Below are positions 1 to 8,812 of a stretch of 64,000 nt of DNA, in pieces (position 1 is the stretch's first letter; each line of letters starts with the position of its first letter). Where the stretch lies: NCBI RefSeq assembly GCF_024585265.1, contig NZ_CP036533.1, forward strand, positions 7,945,001 to 8,009,000, written 5' to 3'. The notes beneath the pieces are model-generated. The model did not search any database. It saw only the letters and a list, made by a program, of their open reading frames with translations, and was not told where the DNA came from. A program made the position numbers and the translations under genes. Source of the DNA: Bradyrhizobium sp. WBAH42 (GTDB lineage: Bacteria; Pseudomonadota; Alphaproteobacteria; Rhizobiales; Xanthobacteraceae).

Positions 1-21
1 GGTTGCCGCGCCCCCGCGGGC

Positions 22-393
22 ATGCCATATCAGAGCGCTGGGCCTGCCATTGTCGAGCTGGCTCCACTCATAGGAGTAAGCGCCGTGCCCAGGACGGAAG
101 TGGTAGCGGCAATCCAAGCATTCACGGATTACGTCCGTAGGCCAAGCCATACACCGGCAGAAGACACGTACGGGCCACAGCGAACTGAAGAACAGCTGGC
201 CGATTGGCGATGCCGGGTCGAAGTTATCTGCTCAAAAATGAACGCGGTGGCGGATTGCCCTCTTTCGACCTTATCCGAATTCGAGGCGCTCAGACGCGAG
301 ATGGGGACAGATTTTCCCGCAACGCCACCCGCTTTACTCAACCGTGTAGCGGACGCCTTTTACGCCGTGGTTCGGCGGATGCCGGCCCCTTAA
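22..393 (+). CDS. Hypothetical protein, 123 aa
   Basis: This reading frame opens with ATG and encodes a soluble 123-residue protein with no signal peptide, membrane segment or motif I recognise. There is no convincing ribosome binding site and the window begins 21 bases upstream, so the true start could lie outside. The next frame follows after 18 bases on the same strand, which would fit a small two-gene unit. I cannot assign a function. Confidence 0.4.
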   Translation: MPYQSAGPAIVELAPLIGVSAVPRTEVVAAIQAFTDYVRRPSHTPAEDTYGPQRTEEQLADWRCRVEVICSKMNAVADCPLSTLSEFEALRREMGTDFPATPPALLNRVADAFYAVVRRMPAP

Positions 394-411
394 TCACGAC
401 GGAGCCGGACG

Positions 412-669
412 ATGCCTAGCACATTCTCGCTGCACACGATCGACGAAGCTATACGCGACCTCGAAGAAAAAGTTGCTCACGGTGCAGAAATCAGCCGCGA
501 GGAACTCGCGAGCGGCATTCTGCGGATTACGAAGCGTCTTCGAGATGAACTCGAAGCTGCGCTCAAGATAATCGATAGCCCTCCGACTTTTCCGCACCAA
601 CACTTCGGTTCGCTTCCATCCGGCGCCCGACGCTCTATCCTCGGCAAAGGAAGCGAAGTGCATTCCTGA
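412..669 (+). CDS. Hypothetical protein, probably a chimeric remnant
   Basis: The first 55 or so residues look like a real, helix-rich and charged N-terminus. From about base 585 onward the frame runs antisense across a fragment related to the gene at 3083-3616, so the last 30 residues are probably not native. The natural C-terminus appears to have been replaced at a recombination junction. No family is recognised. The IS481 element starts 25 bases after the stop codon. Confidence 0.35.
   Translation: MPSTFSLHTIDEAIRDLEEKVAHGAEISREELASGILRITKRLRDELEAALKIIDSPPTFPHQHFGSLPSGARRSILGKGSEVHS
586..663 (-). pseudogene. Inverted fragment related to the hypothetical gene at 3083-3616
   Basis: Read on the minus strand, this stretch encodes a peptide with the pattern F-x-E-D-R-x(3)-A-G-W-(K/R)-R-T-E-x-L-V-R-K. 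The same pattern occurs in the protein encoded at about 3309-3371. The two are clearly homologous but diverged. It is a short piece only, with no start codon or upstream half of its own, so it is a remnant. Confidence 0.55.
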
Positions 670-693
670 CTCTGTCTCCAGCGGTCGTGCTAG

Positions 694-1712
694 GTGTTTA
701 GTCCCAGACTTTGATGGTGCATCCTTGTCGCACGATTCGAAGGAAGCGCTATGGGACAGATTTTACACGGCTGCGCCACCACGACGGAGGCAGTCCGTCG
801 AGCAATACAAAATAGTCAAGAGAGCCTGAGAGGTCTCGCCAAGCGCTACGGGATCAACCAGAAGACTGTCGCGAAGTGGAAGCAGCGCGAGACTGTCACC
901 GATCGTTCGACTGGCCCCAAGGAAGCCAAGTCGACTGTCCTTTCCATCGAGGAGGAGGCGATCATCGTTGCTTTCCGGCAGCATACGCTGCTGCCACTCG
1001 ACGATTGCCTCTATGCGCTGCAGCCGACCATCCCGCATCTGACGCGGTCATCCCTGCATCGCTGCCTCCAGCGTCACGGCATCAGCCGATTGCCGGAAGT
1101 CGGGGGTGGCAAGCCCTCGAAGAAGAAGTTCAAGGCTTATCCGATCGGCTACTTCCACATCGACATCGCCGAGCTCCGGACCGCCAAAGGCAAGCTCTAC
1201 CTCTACGTCGCAATCGATCGCACCAGCAAGTTCGCGTTCGTGCAACTGGCCAGGAAGACCGGAAGGACCTCGGCCGCGGCCTTCCTCGAAGCCCTTATTG
1301 CGGCCGTCCCCTACAAGATCCACACGGTTCTCACCGACAATGGGATCCAGTTCACCTTCCCACCGCGCTATGCGGACGGCCCGACAGCAAGATACGCCAC
1401 GCATATGTTCGACATGCGCTGCCGGGAGAACGGGATCGAGCATCGGCTGACTAAGATCAAGCATCCCTGGACCAATGGCCAGGTCGAACGAATGAACCGC
1501 ACGATCAAGGAAGCGACCGTCCAACGCTATTACTACGATCGACACGATCAGCTCGAAGCTCACCTTGCCGACTTCATCAACGCCTACAACTATGCTCGGC
1601 GGCTGAAGACCCTGAATGGCCTCACACCCTACGAATACATTTGCAAATGCTGGACTTCCCAGCCAGAACGATTCAAACTCAACCCGGTCCAGCAAATGCC
1701 GGGACTAAACAA
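694..1712 (+). mobile_element. IS481-family insertion sequence with CTAG target duplication
   Basis: The terminal inverted repeats begin TGTTTAGTCCC at 695 and end GGGACTAAACA at 1711, with one more matching outer base on each side. The 4-bp sequence CTAG flanks the element at 690-693 and 1713-1716, as expected for a target-site duplication. The element is about 1 kb and carries a single transposase gene that fills it. Intact ends, a direct repeat and an open transposase frame suggest a comparatively young insertion. Confidence 0.85.
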
Positions 1713-1716
1713 CTAG
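751..1716 (+). CDS. IS481-family transposase
   Basis: The 321-residue protein has an N-terminal helix-turn-helix region (residues about 10-50), an HTH_29-like segment and an integrase core of the rve type. Catalytic acidic residues are visible as D in FHIDIAEL (about residue 137), D in LTDNGIQF (about 194), and E in the NGQVERMNRT segment (about 245). The length is normal for the family. The stop codon is odd: TAG lies at 1714-1716, inside the CTAG target duplication just outside the right inverted repeat, so the host site supplies termination. Confidence 0.9.
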   Translation: MGQILHGCATTTEAVRRAIQNSQESLRGLAKRYGINQKTVAKWKQRETVTDRSTGPKEAKSTVLSIEEEAIIVAFRQHTLLPLDDCLYALQPTIPHLTRSSLHRCLQRHGISRLPEVGGGKPSKKKFKAYPIGYFHIDIAELRTAKGKLYLYVAIDRTSKFAFVQLARKTGRTSAAAFLEALIAAVPYKIHTVLTDNGIQFTFPPRYADGPTARYATHMFDMRCRENGIEHRLTKIKHPWTNGQVERMNRTIKEATVQRYYYDRHDQLEAHLADFINAYNYARRLKTLNGLTPYEYICKCWTSQPERFKLNPVQQMPGLNN

Positions 1717-1783
1717 CATCAAAGTCAACAATTTGGGGGCGGTGCAAACGTAGTTTTCGGCTGAATAAGGCGATGCCTCAACC

Positions 1784-1930
1784 ATGAAGCTAATCAGACG
1801 ACATTTGGAATCGGGCGCAATGGTCAACTACATACAGATTGGCCATCGTCGCACAGCAGTCGAGTATGCGATCGCGGGTGTTCAAAAAATTCACGATGCC
1901 AATCTCGCTTGCTTGGTCGCGATCCACTAA
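1784..1930 (+). CDS. Small hypothetical ORF, 48 aa
   Basis: A short ATG frame runs into the start of the next gene. Its stop lies nine bases before the ATG at 1939. It contains no recognisable motif and may be non-coding, or it may be the frame-shifted N-terminal part of the following gene. It lies just downstream of the IS481 element, so its native upstream context may be lost. Confidence 0.22.
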   Translation: MKLIRRHLESGAMVNYIQIGHRRTAVEYAIAGVQKIHDANLACLVAIH

Positions 1931-1938
1931 GCGCAGAT

Positions 1939-2307
1939 ATGGAAGGGACCAGGGTCATCGAAAGCCTTCTCCAGGGAGCGTATGTTCGCGAATATCATCT
2001 TTGGGAAAAGGACTGTAAGGCGTACTTTACCCTCATGACCAACCGGAACAACAACCAGCTGATGACAATAAATCAGAACGAGAAACCCTTCACAAACTTC
2101 GTTCGCAAGGCCCTTTTAGTTTTCGACGGCGCGCTACCGGAGAAGATCCTGAGCGCGATTGACCACATGCGAAAACAAGTCAACGTCATGAAGCACGAAG
2201 AGGGCCTCGAACTCGATCATTTTGTAAGCGAGGCGGACTATAAGAGCGCATTGAATGCGCTGGAGAGCTTTTGGAACGAACTGATGAACCGCGAAGAGTA
2301 CGCCTAG
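1939..2307 (+). CDS. Hypothetical protein, 122 aa, possibly HEPN-like
   Basis: I chose the ATG at 1939 over an upstream TTG at 1909 because the latter overlaps another frame. The protein is soluble and mostly helical. Its C-terminal half contains a Lys/Arg-rich helix with the pattern R-x(4)-N-x(2)-K-H followed by a long acidic helix ending in FW. This loosely resembles HEPN-type nuclease or toxin domains, but the match is weak and no partner gene is present. It lies between the IS481 element and an IS5 remnant. Confidence 0.5.
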   Translation: MEGTRVIESLLQGAYVREYHLWEKDCKAYFTLMTNRNNNQLMTINQNEKPFTNFVRKALLVFDGALPEKILSAIDHMRKQVNVMKHEEGLELDHFVSEADYKSALNALESFWNELMNREEYA

Positions 2308-2394
2308 CTGCAGCCTCTAGCTGCTCCTACAAAATTTTCAATCTGCAAGACCGTTATGTGACATTTTCGAAAGTAGCAAACAGAGCCAGTTCGC

Positions 2395-2712
2395 TCACTG
2401 ATGCGAGCGGATCTGGGAGGCCCGGCCGAGCGGGAGGGCGAAGGCGTTCTCGAGCACGGCCTGACCTTCGATATTGCGGCAGATATCGCGAATGATCCGG
2501 CCCAAGCGGCTGCGCAGGATGCGCAACTGCCGCTGATGCCGTTTGAATTGCTTGGCATGAGCGTAGCGCGCCATCATGGCCGCGGTCTTGGCAACGCGAA
2601 GATAGGACTGCCGCAGCCTGATCCCGTGCTTCCTCGCCAGACGGTTGAGCCCTTTGATCGCCGCGTGCAGCAGCTTGGCATCGGTCGGGAAGGTGATGGC
2701 CTTTGGCTGCAC
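2395..2712 (-). pseudogene. IS5-family transposase, internal fragment
   Basis: About 105 residues match the middle of the IS5 transposase encoded at 9375-10278, starting at QPKAITFPTDAK and ending near the segment QIRS. Both the N-terminal third and the C-terminal catalytic part are missing. At its 5' side the fragment abuts another IS5 piece in the opposite orientation, so the two form a head-to-head junction. Confidence 0.85.
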
Positions 2713-2783
2713 TCACCGGTTGTGCGATCGAGCGGGCCTATGTCGACAAGGGATACCGCGGCCATGACGCGCCGGTTCGCTAA
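2712..2783 (+). pseudogene. IS5-family transposase, short C-terminal fragment
   Basis: On the plus strand this stretch encodes a peptide containing CAIERAYVDKGYRGHDA. It matches the catalytic C-terminal region of the IS5 transposase at about 9930-9985. It is joined at about 2711 to an oppositely oriented piece of the same transposase, which indicates an inversion or a deletion between two inverted copies. Confidence 0.8.
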
Positions 2784-3082
2784 ATGATGGGAAGTTACCT
2801 GAGTCAGAATGCCGCGCACGCGTGCGATTCTCAGCGCGGGCTGGCGGTCATTCAATGCGCCGTCCGATACGCACTGCTCGCTGCTATCACGCCGGTGCGG
2901 ATAACTCCTTCTGGAGGAAATACTCAGTGGCAGGTCCGTGGGCGCGCCGGTCGACTTCTGATTTCTGCCGCCTGCAAATTCTTGTAGTTGACCGGCGTGG
3001 CGTTCTCTGGGCCGAATCGCTATCAAGCCCACCCTATCAGTCGAGAGCCCAATCGAGGCTTGCAGGGAAGGAGAGCGGAGCG

Positions 3083-3616
3083 ATGTCCCCACTAAAAGCA
3101 ATCAGCAGTTGGCTGGAAACGCTAGAGCTGGACATGCACCTTGAGGTAGCGGCATTCGCGACGTTCTTGATGTTCGAGCATGACGAGTTTCTCACGCTTG
3201 GCGGATCGGGGCAGCTCGAAGCTCTTCATCGGTGGTTGAATGAGCCGGACCTAACAGTAGACACCGCCGCAGACCGTGCTTTGTTCTTTAAAATATGCTT
3301 CGGTTGCTTTGTCGAAGATAGAATGACGGACGCCGGGTGGAGGCGAACCGAGGAACTGGTGCGCAAAATTCTCCAAGAGGCGAGGCGCGACGGAAAGTTC
3401 GCAGCTGCGCGCAAGGCGCAAAGAATGCTGGAGTTTCTGCCCGCTCGAAAAGGGAGTTGGAAACGTGTCGTGAAATCCTGGACCGAATTAGCTGCCACTC
3501 ACCTAACACAGGAGGCTGTCACAAACTGGGCCGAAAAGCGTAAAAGCCTGAGGGTCATTTCACGTAGCGGTGTTCCCATTGTTGCGGTCAGGTCGTCTCA
3601 TCGAGGCACCGGTTAA
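3083..3616 (+). CDS. Hypothetical protein, 177 aa
   Basis: The frame stays open upstream to 2822, but I place the start at ATG 3083 because a purine-rich GGGAAGGAGAG stretch lies just before it. The soluble protein has a hydrophobic, helical first half (about residues 20-90) and a basic second half. A diverged copy of its EDRxxxAGWRRTEELVRK segment lies inverted at 586-663, so this is a family with at least two members here. I do not recognise the family. The 3' end lies 15 bases from the proposed group II intron end, so the C-terminus may be altered. Confidence 0.6.
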   Translation: MSPLKAISSWLETLELDMHLEVAAFATFLMFEHDEFLTLGGSGQLEALHRWLNEPDLTVDTAADRALFFKICFGCFVEDRMTDAGWRRTEELVRKILQEARRDGKFAAARKAQRMLEFLPARKGSWKRVVKSWTELAATHLTQEAVTNWAEKRKSLRVISRSGVPIVAVRSSHRGTG

Positions 3617-3664
3617 TTCTGATGGGTCGTGGTCGAGTAGCTCGGCCATTTGGCTTTGCCCTCA

Positions 3665-3698
3665 CAGATCCGGGCGGGCGGCTTTCCCGCGCCCGGCT
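3665..3698 (-). ncRNA. Group II intron domain V (copy 1)
   Basis: On the minus strand the sequence forms the short conserved helix AGCCGGGCGCGG, a GAAA-type loop region, then the pairing strand ending CGCCCGGATCTG. It begins with the AGC triad typical of domain V and lies between the RT gene and the intron 3' end, where domain V should be. Confidence 0.65.
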
Positions 3699-3799
3699 AT
3701 TCCCGAGAGTAACCCGCGTCATATCCGCGCCTGCGCCCATGTGCGAGTGATGCGTGGAGTTGGCAGGCGGAAGCGTGCCGTCAGGGTCTCGAACTCCGG

Positions 3800-5075
3800 T
3801 CAGCCCATGCGCCGACTTTTCTGGCTGCGCCGTCTCAGACAACGCAGCCGGGTCCAACGCACTTCGCGGTAGAAGCCGTTGAGCGCTGGATAATTGTGCG
3901 GCCTGCCATAGTAGCCGTAGTGCCCGCGCAGAACGGCGGCGAACCACTCGTGCTGCGTGGCCAGTGGCGCGTGCATGAGCCGCCAGGCGTCCTGGCGCAA
4001 CGCCGTCAGCTTGCGCGTCAGGCGTTTCCCTTCCGTCTTGTGCTTCACGATGAACCGGCCATCTCGGGTCCACCCGCAGTAGTGGGTGAAGCCGAGGAAG
4101 GCGAAGGTCTCTGGCCGCCGCTCGCCGCGCCGCTGACGCGAGACGGCCGCGAACCGGCCAAACTCGATCAGCCGCGTCTTGTCCGCATGGAGCATCAGGC
4201 CGAAGCTGGCCAGCCGCGCCTTAAGGGCCAAGAGCATTTCCTGCGCATCTGCCTTGTTCTCGAAGCCCATGACGAAGTGCGCACGATCACGACGCAACCG
4301 CGTGCATGGCGACGACGCCATTGATGGACCCAGAGGTCGAGGATGTAGTGCAGGAAGATGTTGGCAAGGAGCGGGCTGATACCTGCCCTTGCGGCGTACC
4401 CCTATCCGTCTCTTGCTTCTCGCCGCTCTCAAGAACGCCAGCCCGCAGCAGCCTGATGAGCCGCAGGATACGAGGATCGGCGATCCTGTGCGCCAACATC
4501 CGCAGCAGCCACTCGTGGTCGACAGAGTCGAAGAAGCTGCGTATGTCGGCATCGAGCACCCAGTTCACGCGCTGGCTCATGATGGCCGTATGCAAGGCAT
4601 CAAGCGCCATGTGAGGATTCCGCCCCAGCCGGAAGCCGTAGGAGAACCCGAGGAAGTCGACCTCATAGACGGCACTCAGCACCTCAGCCACCGCGCTTTG
4701 GACGATCTTGTCCTCCAGCGCCGGCACACCGAGAGGCCGCTTACCGCCGTCGGCTTTAGGGATGTAGACTCGCCGCACCGACTGTGGCCGGTAGCGACCA
4801 GTGTGGACCCGTCCGCAGAGGTCACGGACGTTATCCGTGAGCCCCTCTTCGTACTTCGCCACCGTTACCCCATCGACCCCTGCGCTGGCCTGCCGCTTTT
4901 GTCGTCGAAACGCCCGAAGCAGAGCGTCCTCGTCGACATGGTGCAGCAAGGCTGTGAACCGGGTTTGGGCAGCCTGCTTGGCCGCCGCGTTCACCCGATC
5001 GAGGTTCGGCGTCAAGGCAACCCGGCTCTGTGTCCGGACCCTCGCCTTCTCGCGCGGGCTCCCCTGGGGCTTCAC
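3800..5075 (-). pseudogene. ltrA: Group II intron reverse transcriptase/maturase, inactivated
   Basis: The first frame (5075 down to about 4385) contains the RT N-terminus, the KADGGKRPLGVP block and DADIRSFFDSVDHEWL with the first catalytic Asp. After GTPQG the frame shifts. The second frame resumes near 4290 with FVMGFENKADAQ and continues through the thumb and the group II maturase domain (GHYGYYGRPHNYPAL). Between the two halves about ten bases are missing exactly where the YADD box should be, so the polymerase active site is gone. Protein and RNA parts therefore belong to a dead intron. Confidence 0.85.
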
Positions 5076-5559
5076 AGGTACTATGGACCAGTCCGACTCC
5101 CGACCTCAGCTCGGACAGTGGCTCTGGCAGTGCCTTGCCGCTGTCCCCCGCTGGAGACCAATCCAGCGGACCCGGTCGGGCCTCTCATGTTCCGATGACT
5201 ACCTTCCATGCGTGATCCGGCCATCGACCACGACGGAGTGGCATCGTCTCGCGTAACGACGATGCTCATGTTGCCTTCGTGACTAGGGAACACACTCGGC
5301 CTCCGTGAACATCCACCTTTCGAGGCTCATTCCCGCACCCCGCATGGCTCCTGTCTACACTTCGAACCCCGCGTTGCCGCGACGCCCGCAAGACTCGGTC
5401 CCGGCTTGCCTGCTTCGGCTTTGGCCGGATGGGACTTGCACCCACAAGCAATCATCAGCTTGGCATGACGTACTCCCAAGGAGTGGTGTAGCTGTCAATA
5501 CGCCAAGTCCACTTGACCGGCTCCGCCTGGAGGTCGTGCCGCCCGGCTGAGCGAACCTG

Positions 5560-6652
5560 ATGGCTCCGGTTCTGGAAGTGGTGGATATCTTCCGCCGCTA
5601 CGGCGAAGCGTTTCGGCAAGCTCGTGCCGGACATCTGGGCCGCGTCGAGCGGCGCGTCATGGGCGCGATCACGGCATGCCGGACGGCTGTGCTTGGCGGC
5701 CACATCGAGCAATGCGACTGCGGTGCCACCCGGATCGCCTACAACTCCTGTCGCAATCGGCGTTGCCCGAAGTGCCAGGGCTCGGCGCGCGCGCAATGGC
5801 TTGCTGAGCGACAAGCCGAACTCCTTCCCGTGCCATACTTCCACGTCGTCTTCACCTTGCCGGCGCCGGCCAGAGAGATTGCTTTCCAGAACAAGGCGGT
5901 GGTCTATGCCATTCTGTTCCGCTGCGCGGCCGAGACGCTCACCACCATTGCGGCCGACTCCAAGCATCTCGGCGCTCAGCTCGGTCTGACCGCCGTCCTC
6001 GTACTTGGGGTCAAACCCTGCAACACCATCCGCATATCCACTGCGTCGTGCCTGGTGGTGGACCTTCACTCGACGGCACACACTGGGTCGCTTGCCGGCC
6101 CGGCTTCTTCCTGCCGGTGCGCGTCCTCTCCAGGCTGTTCCGCCGCCTGTTTCTGCGAGCGCCTCGCTCAGCTCCGACGGACCGACTGGGTCGTCTACGC
6201 CAAGCCGCCATTCGGCGGGCCTGAACAGGTGCTGGCTTATCTCGGCCGCTATACGCATCGCGTCGCCATCGCCAACAGTCGGCTGATCTCGCTTGCCGAC
6301 GACAAGGTGAGCTTTGCCTGGAAGGGGCTATCGGCAGAATCGTAAAGCCAAAGTGATGACGCTCGATGCCGGTGAGTTCATTCGTCGCCTCCTCCTGCGC
6401 ACCCTGCCGGACGGCTTCCATCGCATCCGCCACTATGGCTTCCTCGCCAATGGCGGGCGCAACGATAAAATCGTCCTCTGCCGTCAACTCCTTGCCGTCC
6501 GCAACGCTCCGACTGATCAAGAAGCCGGCGACGATCCCCTCACCAAATGCGAGATACCCGCCTGCCCACATTGCGGCGGCACCATGCGGCGCGTCGACGT
6601 CGTCCCGCGAGCCTGCGCCCCCGACCATCCATTTCGTTGTGACACGTCATGA
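5560..6652 (+). pseudogene. IS91-family (Y2 HUH) transposase, frameshifted
   Basis: The N-terminal zinc-binding part is clear: C-D-C-G-A-T followed by C-x(3)-R-C-P-K-C. Next comes the FHVVFTLPAP segment typical of IS91 transposases. At about 6005 the frame shifts, and the HPHIHC metal-binding motif is found only in another frame. The segment VLAYLGRYTHRVAIANSRL, including the region of the nucleophilic Tyr, is back in the first frame. A further shift near 6340 moves the C-terminal zinc ribbon (CPHCGG) to a third frame. No element ends were identified. Confidence 0.85.
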
Positions 6653-7052
6653 GCGACGCCTGCACCATCCACTCCGTCCATGATCACCTTCGCGGTGGCA
6701 ACGTCCGAAGCCGCCGTAGGTGCACTCGTCACCGAACACCCGGCCGATCGTTCGACCACGCATCCCAGCGCCGCAAATCTCTCACTGGATCGCGCCTTTG
6801 GCCCGATCAATGGAACCCCTCACATCAGCTGAAGGTCGCGCGGACGCGCGGTGATCACAGGCGCGCCTTCGCCGCAGGCGAACCCGCCGCACTGTCCCCA
6901 TAGGGCCACAACTCCGCGGCTTCGTTCAATCCGGCTTCTATGATGTCGCACGTGCCATCGCGCGCGGTTGGCCTTTGCCCCGCGACCTCATAGAACCCTC
7001 AAGATTCCATCGAATCGCCAGTCATCATTCCGTCCTCGCATCGGAGGTGGCG
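6653..7052 (+). other. No gene seen: IS91 and IS5 flanking DNA
   Basis: Four hundred bases between the IS91 remnant and the IS5 transposase start contain only short frames without recognisable motifs. The last part should be the left end of the IS5 element, but I could not locate its inverted repeat with confidence. Confidence 0.5.
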
Positions 7053-7494
7053 ATGCGACCGAAGAAGCCCAAAGCGACGGGATCGGACGACCTGTTCCGG
7101 GCCAGGCTGGACCAGATCATCAATATGAAGCACGAGCTGGTTCAGCTCGCTGGCAAGGTCGATTGGGACTGGATCGATGGGGAGATTGCGCCGCTCTACA
7201 GCGAGAACGGCCGGCCCGGGATAGCGACCCGCTTCGTGATCGGGTTGCTGCTGCTCAAGCACATTTACGGCCGGTCCGATGAGGGGGTGTGCGAGCGCTG
7301 GGTCCACGACCCATATTTCCAATACTTAACCGGCAAAGAGTTCCTCCAGCACGCCTTCCCGCACGAGCGCTCGGACCTGAGCCACTGGCGCAAGCGGCTC
7401 GGCGACAAGCTGGAGCTGCTCTTGGCCGAGAGCCTGCGGGTGGCGCACGAGGCCGGCGCGTTACGCAGCCAGGACATCAAGCGGGTCACAGTCG
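7053..7494 (+). pseudogene. IS5-family transposase, N-terminal part, split by intron
   Basis: The frame starts at ATG 7053 after a GGAGG-like stretch. It encodes the N-terminal DNA-binding and dimerisation region of an IS5-group transposase (segments WDWIDGEIAPLYSENGRPG and FPHERSDLSHWRKRLGDK). It is cut after the codons for RVTV by a group II intron inserted in the opposite orientation. Joining base 7494 to base 9375 restores the frame exactly (VTV-DTTVQPK). Because the intron is antisense to this gene it cannot be spliced from the transposase mRNA, so the gene is disrupted. Confidence 0.9.
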
Positions 7495-7526
7495 GTCGAG
7501 TAGCCGCAGGGAATTGCGCCCCGAGG

Positions 7527-7568
7527 CTCTCACGAAACCGGACGTGAACCTCTCGATTCATCCGGCTT
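7527..7568 (-). ncRNA. Group II intron domain V and start of VI (copy 2)
   Basis: Immediately after the RT stop codon the minus strand reads AGCCGGATGAATCG, a GAGA loop region, then CACGTCCGGTTTCG. This is the expected two-helix domain V with its AGC triad and two-base bulge. The intron 3' end follows about 32 bases further on. Confidence 0.75.
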
Positions 7569-8812
7569 CTATCTTCCAGCCGCAGGTCGAATGCCGACTC
7601 GCCACAAATAGAGTGGGTTCGGATCGCGCTGTGCGAGCCGTCCCAACCAATATACTGAGGCGACTTTCCGGCCTTTCAACCGCTTGTATTTCCGCCTCGT
7701 CCAACGGGCGAGCGCGTCGTTTACGTGACGAAGGACGTTGCCACATTCCGTCCGGTAAAACCGTCCGTAATAGTTCAGCCATCCTTGCACGACAGGATCA
7801 ATCAGCTTGGCGAGTTCTTCAAGACTCCAGTGGTTTCGCGTCGAACCCAGTCGCCATGAGCGAATGGTTTGTCGGATTCCTTTGGCAGCCTTGTTGCTGA
7901 TTGCCGGGAGGAAGTTGAGGAACTTCTCGTCCTTTCGATCGCGAGCGCTGCGCGGCTGGAAGGTGTAGCCAAGGAAGTCAAACGAGATGTGTTCGCATTC
8001 CTTTCTCCGTTTATTATCCTTGCAGTAGACGATCCGGGTTTTCTCCGGATGGAGCTCCAGACCGCATTCCGCAAGACGTTTTCGGATCGCCTCCATCACG
8101 GTTCGAGCCTCGCTTTCAGTTCTGCAATGGATTATCGCATCGTCAGCGTATCTTTCGAAACACAAACAAGGGAAGATCTGCTGCATCCAACGATCGAATG
8201 CATAGTGCAGAACCAAATTTGCGAGCAGCGGTGAAACCACTGAACCCTGAGGGGTTCCGCGTGTTCTCTCCACTAGGATTCCGTCTTCTTTCTCCACGGG
8301 AGCTTGCAGCCACCGCTTTACGTAGAGACGAATCCAGCTCAGTTCCGTGTGGTGGGCGGCCTTTTCGATCAGGTGCCAAGGAATCGAGTCGAAGAACGAC
8401 TTGATATCAAGGTCGATAACCCAGTCGAATTTCCAGCAACGCTTTCGCGCTGTCCCCACTGCGTCAAGCGCGGCCGGGCCGATAGCCGTAGGAGTCGGGA
8501 TGGAATATTCGTTCCATCGTCGGCTCCATAACCATCTTTGCAACCGTCTGAGCCACGCGGTCAGCTATAGAGGATATTCCTAACGGACGCTTCCCTCCAT
8601 TAGCCTTGGGAATTTCCACGAGACGGACGGGAGGCGGAAAGTATGCCCCCGACGACATTCGATTCCAGATCTTGTAGAGGTTTCTCTTCAAGTCTTTTCG
8701 AATTCCTCGATGGAAACCCCGTCCACACCCGCTGACCCGCGGTTCGCTTTCACCTGTTTCCAAGCTTCCAAACGAGATGTTTGGGGATCTGATACGACTT
8801 TGCCTCAGTCAT
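7569..8812 (-). pseudogene. ltrA: Group II intron reverse transcriptase/maturase, frameshifted
   Basis: The reading frame begins at ATG 8812 (MTEAKSYQIPKHLVW) with GGGAGGAG upstream. Single-base losses break it near 8775, 8700 and 8485. The intact stretches cover IPKANGGKRPLGIS, DLDIKSFFDSI, GTPQGSVVSPLLANL, the catalytic FERYADDAIIHC box and the maturase domain (WLNYYGRFYRTECG onward). All catalytic Asp residues are present, so if the frame breaks were sequencing errors the enzyme could be active. No endonuclease domain follows the maturase domain. Confidence 0.88.

Larger units (their letters stand above)
3632..5473 (-). mobile_element. Group II intron, degenerate (copy 1)
   Basis: This is a minus-strand intron with a reverse-transcriptase pseudogene and a domain V hairpin downstream of it. 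The 3' end is placed at 3632, where the minus strand reads CTACTCGAC, the same ending as the better-defined intron at 7495-9374. The 5' end is uncertain. GTACG at 5473 gives an intron of about 1.84 kb; a canonical-looking GTGTG at 5295 is an alternative but leaves little room for domain I. Confidence 0.6.

Noticed and set aside
4389..5198. 269-codon plus-strand frame
   Set aside because: It is the antisense of the group II intron reverse transcriptase, which has clear RT motifs on the minus strand.
5295..5295. GTGTG at 5295 (minus strand) as the 5' end of the first group II intron
   Set aside because: It would leave only 220 bases before the RT start, too short for domain I; sequence up to about 5470 still looks like intron RNA, so I prefer the tentative end at 5473.
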